Shown here: one piece after another, positions 54,580 through 54,603 of the stretch
Numbering within the stretch: position 1 is the stretch's first letter
How the letters are laid out: the number at the start of each line of letters is the position of its first letter
From: Rubidibacter lacunae KORDI 51-2
Lineage (GTDB): Bacteria > Cyanobacteriota > Cyanobacteriia > Cyanobacteriales > Rubidibacteraceae
NCBI RefSeq assembly: GCF_000473895.1
Contig: NZ_ASSJ01000053.1
Coordinates: 1 to 54,603 of the forward strand
DNA length: 54,603 bases
Reading direction: 5' to 3'
The notes under the pieces: model-generated
The model's database searches: none
The model's input: the letters and a program-made list of their open reading frames with translations, nothing else
What the model was told of the DNA's origin: nothing
Position numbers and translations under genes: made by a program

Positions 54580-54603
54580 TGACATCCTCCCGACGCTGAT
54601 GCT
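54580..54603 (-). mobile_element. Possible end of an IS200/IS605-type element, cut by the window edge
   Basis: TGACATCCTCCCG at 54580-54592 is the reverse complement of the GGATGTCA-type terminus found at one end of many cyanobacterial IS200/IS605 (TnpB) elements, and the bases after it (CGACGCTGATGCT) look like the start of the subterminal hairpin. If so, the element extends to the right of the window. Only the outermost 24 bp are visible. Confidence 0.35.

Overview
The window comes from a cyanobacterium. The dispersed HIP1 octamer GCGATCGC occurs throughout, and the gene content is typical of the group: two CcmK carboxysome shell proteins, a CcsA-type cytochrome c maturation protein, Gap2-type GAPDH, a Tic20-like protein, the cyanobacterial form of glutamate-cysteine ligase, PII preceded by a consensus NtcA box, ADP-glucose pyrophosphorylase, and several families known mainly from cyanobacteria (DUF1830, KGK-like, PATAN, PRC-barrel). 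The DNA is fairly GC-rich. A unicellular marine or saline lineage such as Rubidibacter would fit, but the species cannot be fixed from the sequence.

Layout. 1-0.6 kb: 3' end of an RTX-type secreted protein. 0.7-1.3 kb: a probably broken reading frame. 1.5-5.2 kb (minus): tightly packed unit of a B12-type radical SAM protein, a DICT-sensor/degenerate HD-GYP protein and a pentapeptide-repeat protein. 5.7-6.1 kb: DUF1830. 7.3-15.5 kb (minus): lpxD, tilS, a KGK-like protein, ccsA, a small membrane protein, cofH and a PRC-barrel protein. 15.7-19.5 kb (minus): smc with an odd Asn/His/Gly insert. 20.2-21.9 kb (plus): YkvA and alanine dehydrogenase. 22.2-25.1 kb (minus): murC-murB-ybaB. 25.8-26.8 kb (plus): gap2 with a strong terminator. 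27.5-33.1 kb: PATAN protein, radC, tpiA-folP, a conserved small protein and tmk. 33.3-37.7 kb (plus): glgC, a disrupted histone-deacetylase-like gene, gshA and trmL. 38.1-47.2 kb: LysM/M23 peptidase, EamA transporter, a MITE-like element, a YHS protein with a Cys-Pro repeat tract, a DUF815 ATPase, a phytochelatin-synthase-like enzyme and a MerA-like flavoprotein. 47.4-48.7 kb: KTSC protein, tRNA-Thr and tRNA-Tyr. 49.9-53.2 kb: rpsF, a fumarylacetoacetase-family enzyme, tic20-like, a Cys-rich small protein, rdgB and glnB. 53.6-54.5 kb: ccmK3-ccmK4, then the window ends in what looks like the start of an IS200/IS605-type end.

Most genes are housekeeping: cell wall (murB, murC, M23), lipid A (lpxD), central carbon (gap2, tpiA, glgC), tRNA modification (tilS, trmL), folate/dTMP (folP, tmk), CO2 fixation (ccmK) and nitrogen signalling (glnB). 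The spacers are unusually long and several hold clear protein-coding remnants without starts or with frameshifts, so the region appears to be losing genes.

I found no complete new defence or mobile system. The items most worth following are the radical SAM-DICT-pentapeptide unit, the SMC head insert, the NPCA-repeat YHS protein in a thiol/metal-flavoured neighbourhood (GshA, phytochelatin-synthase-like, MerA-like), and the broken-gene spacers.
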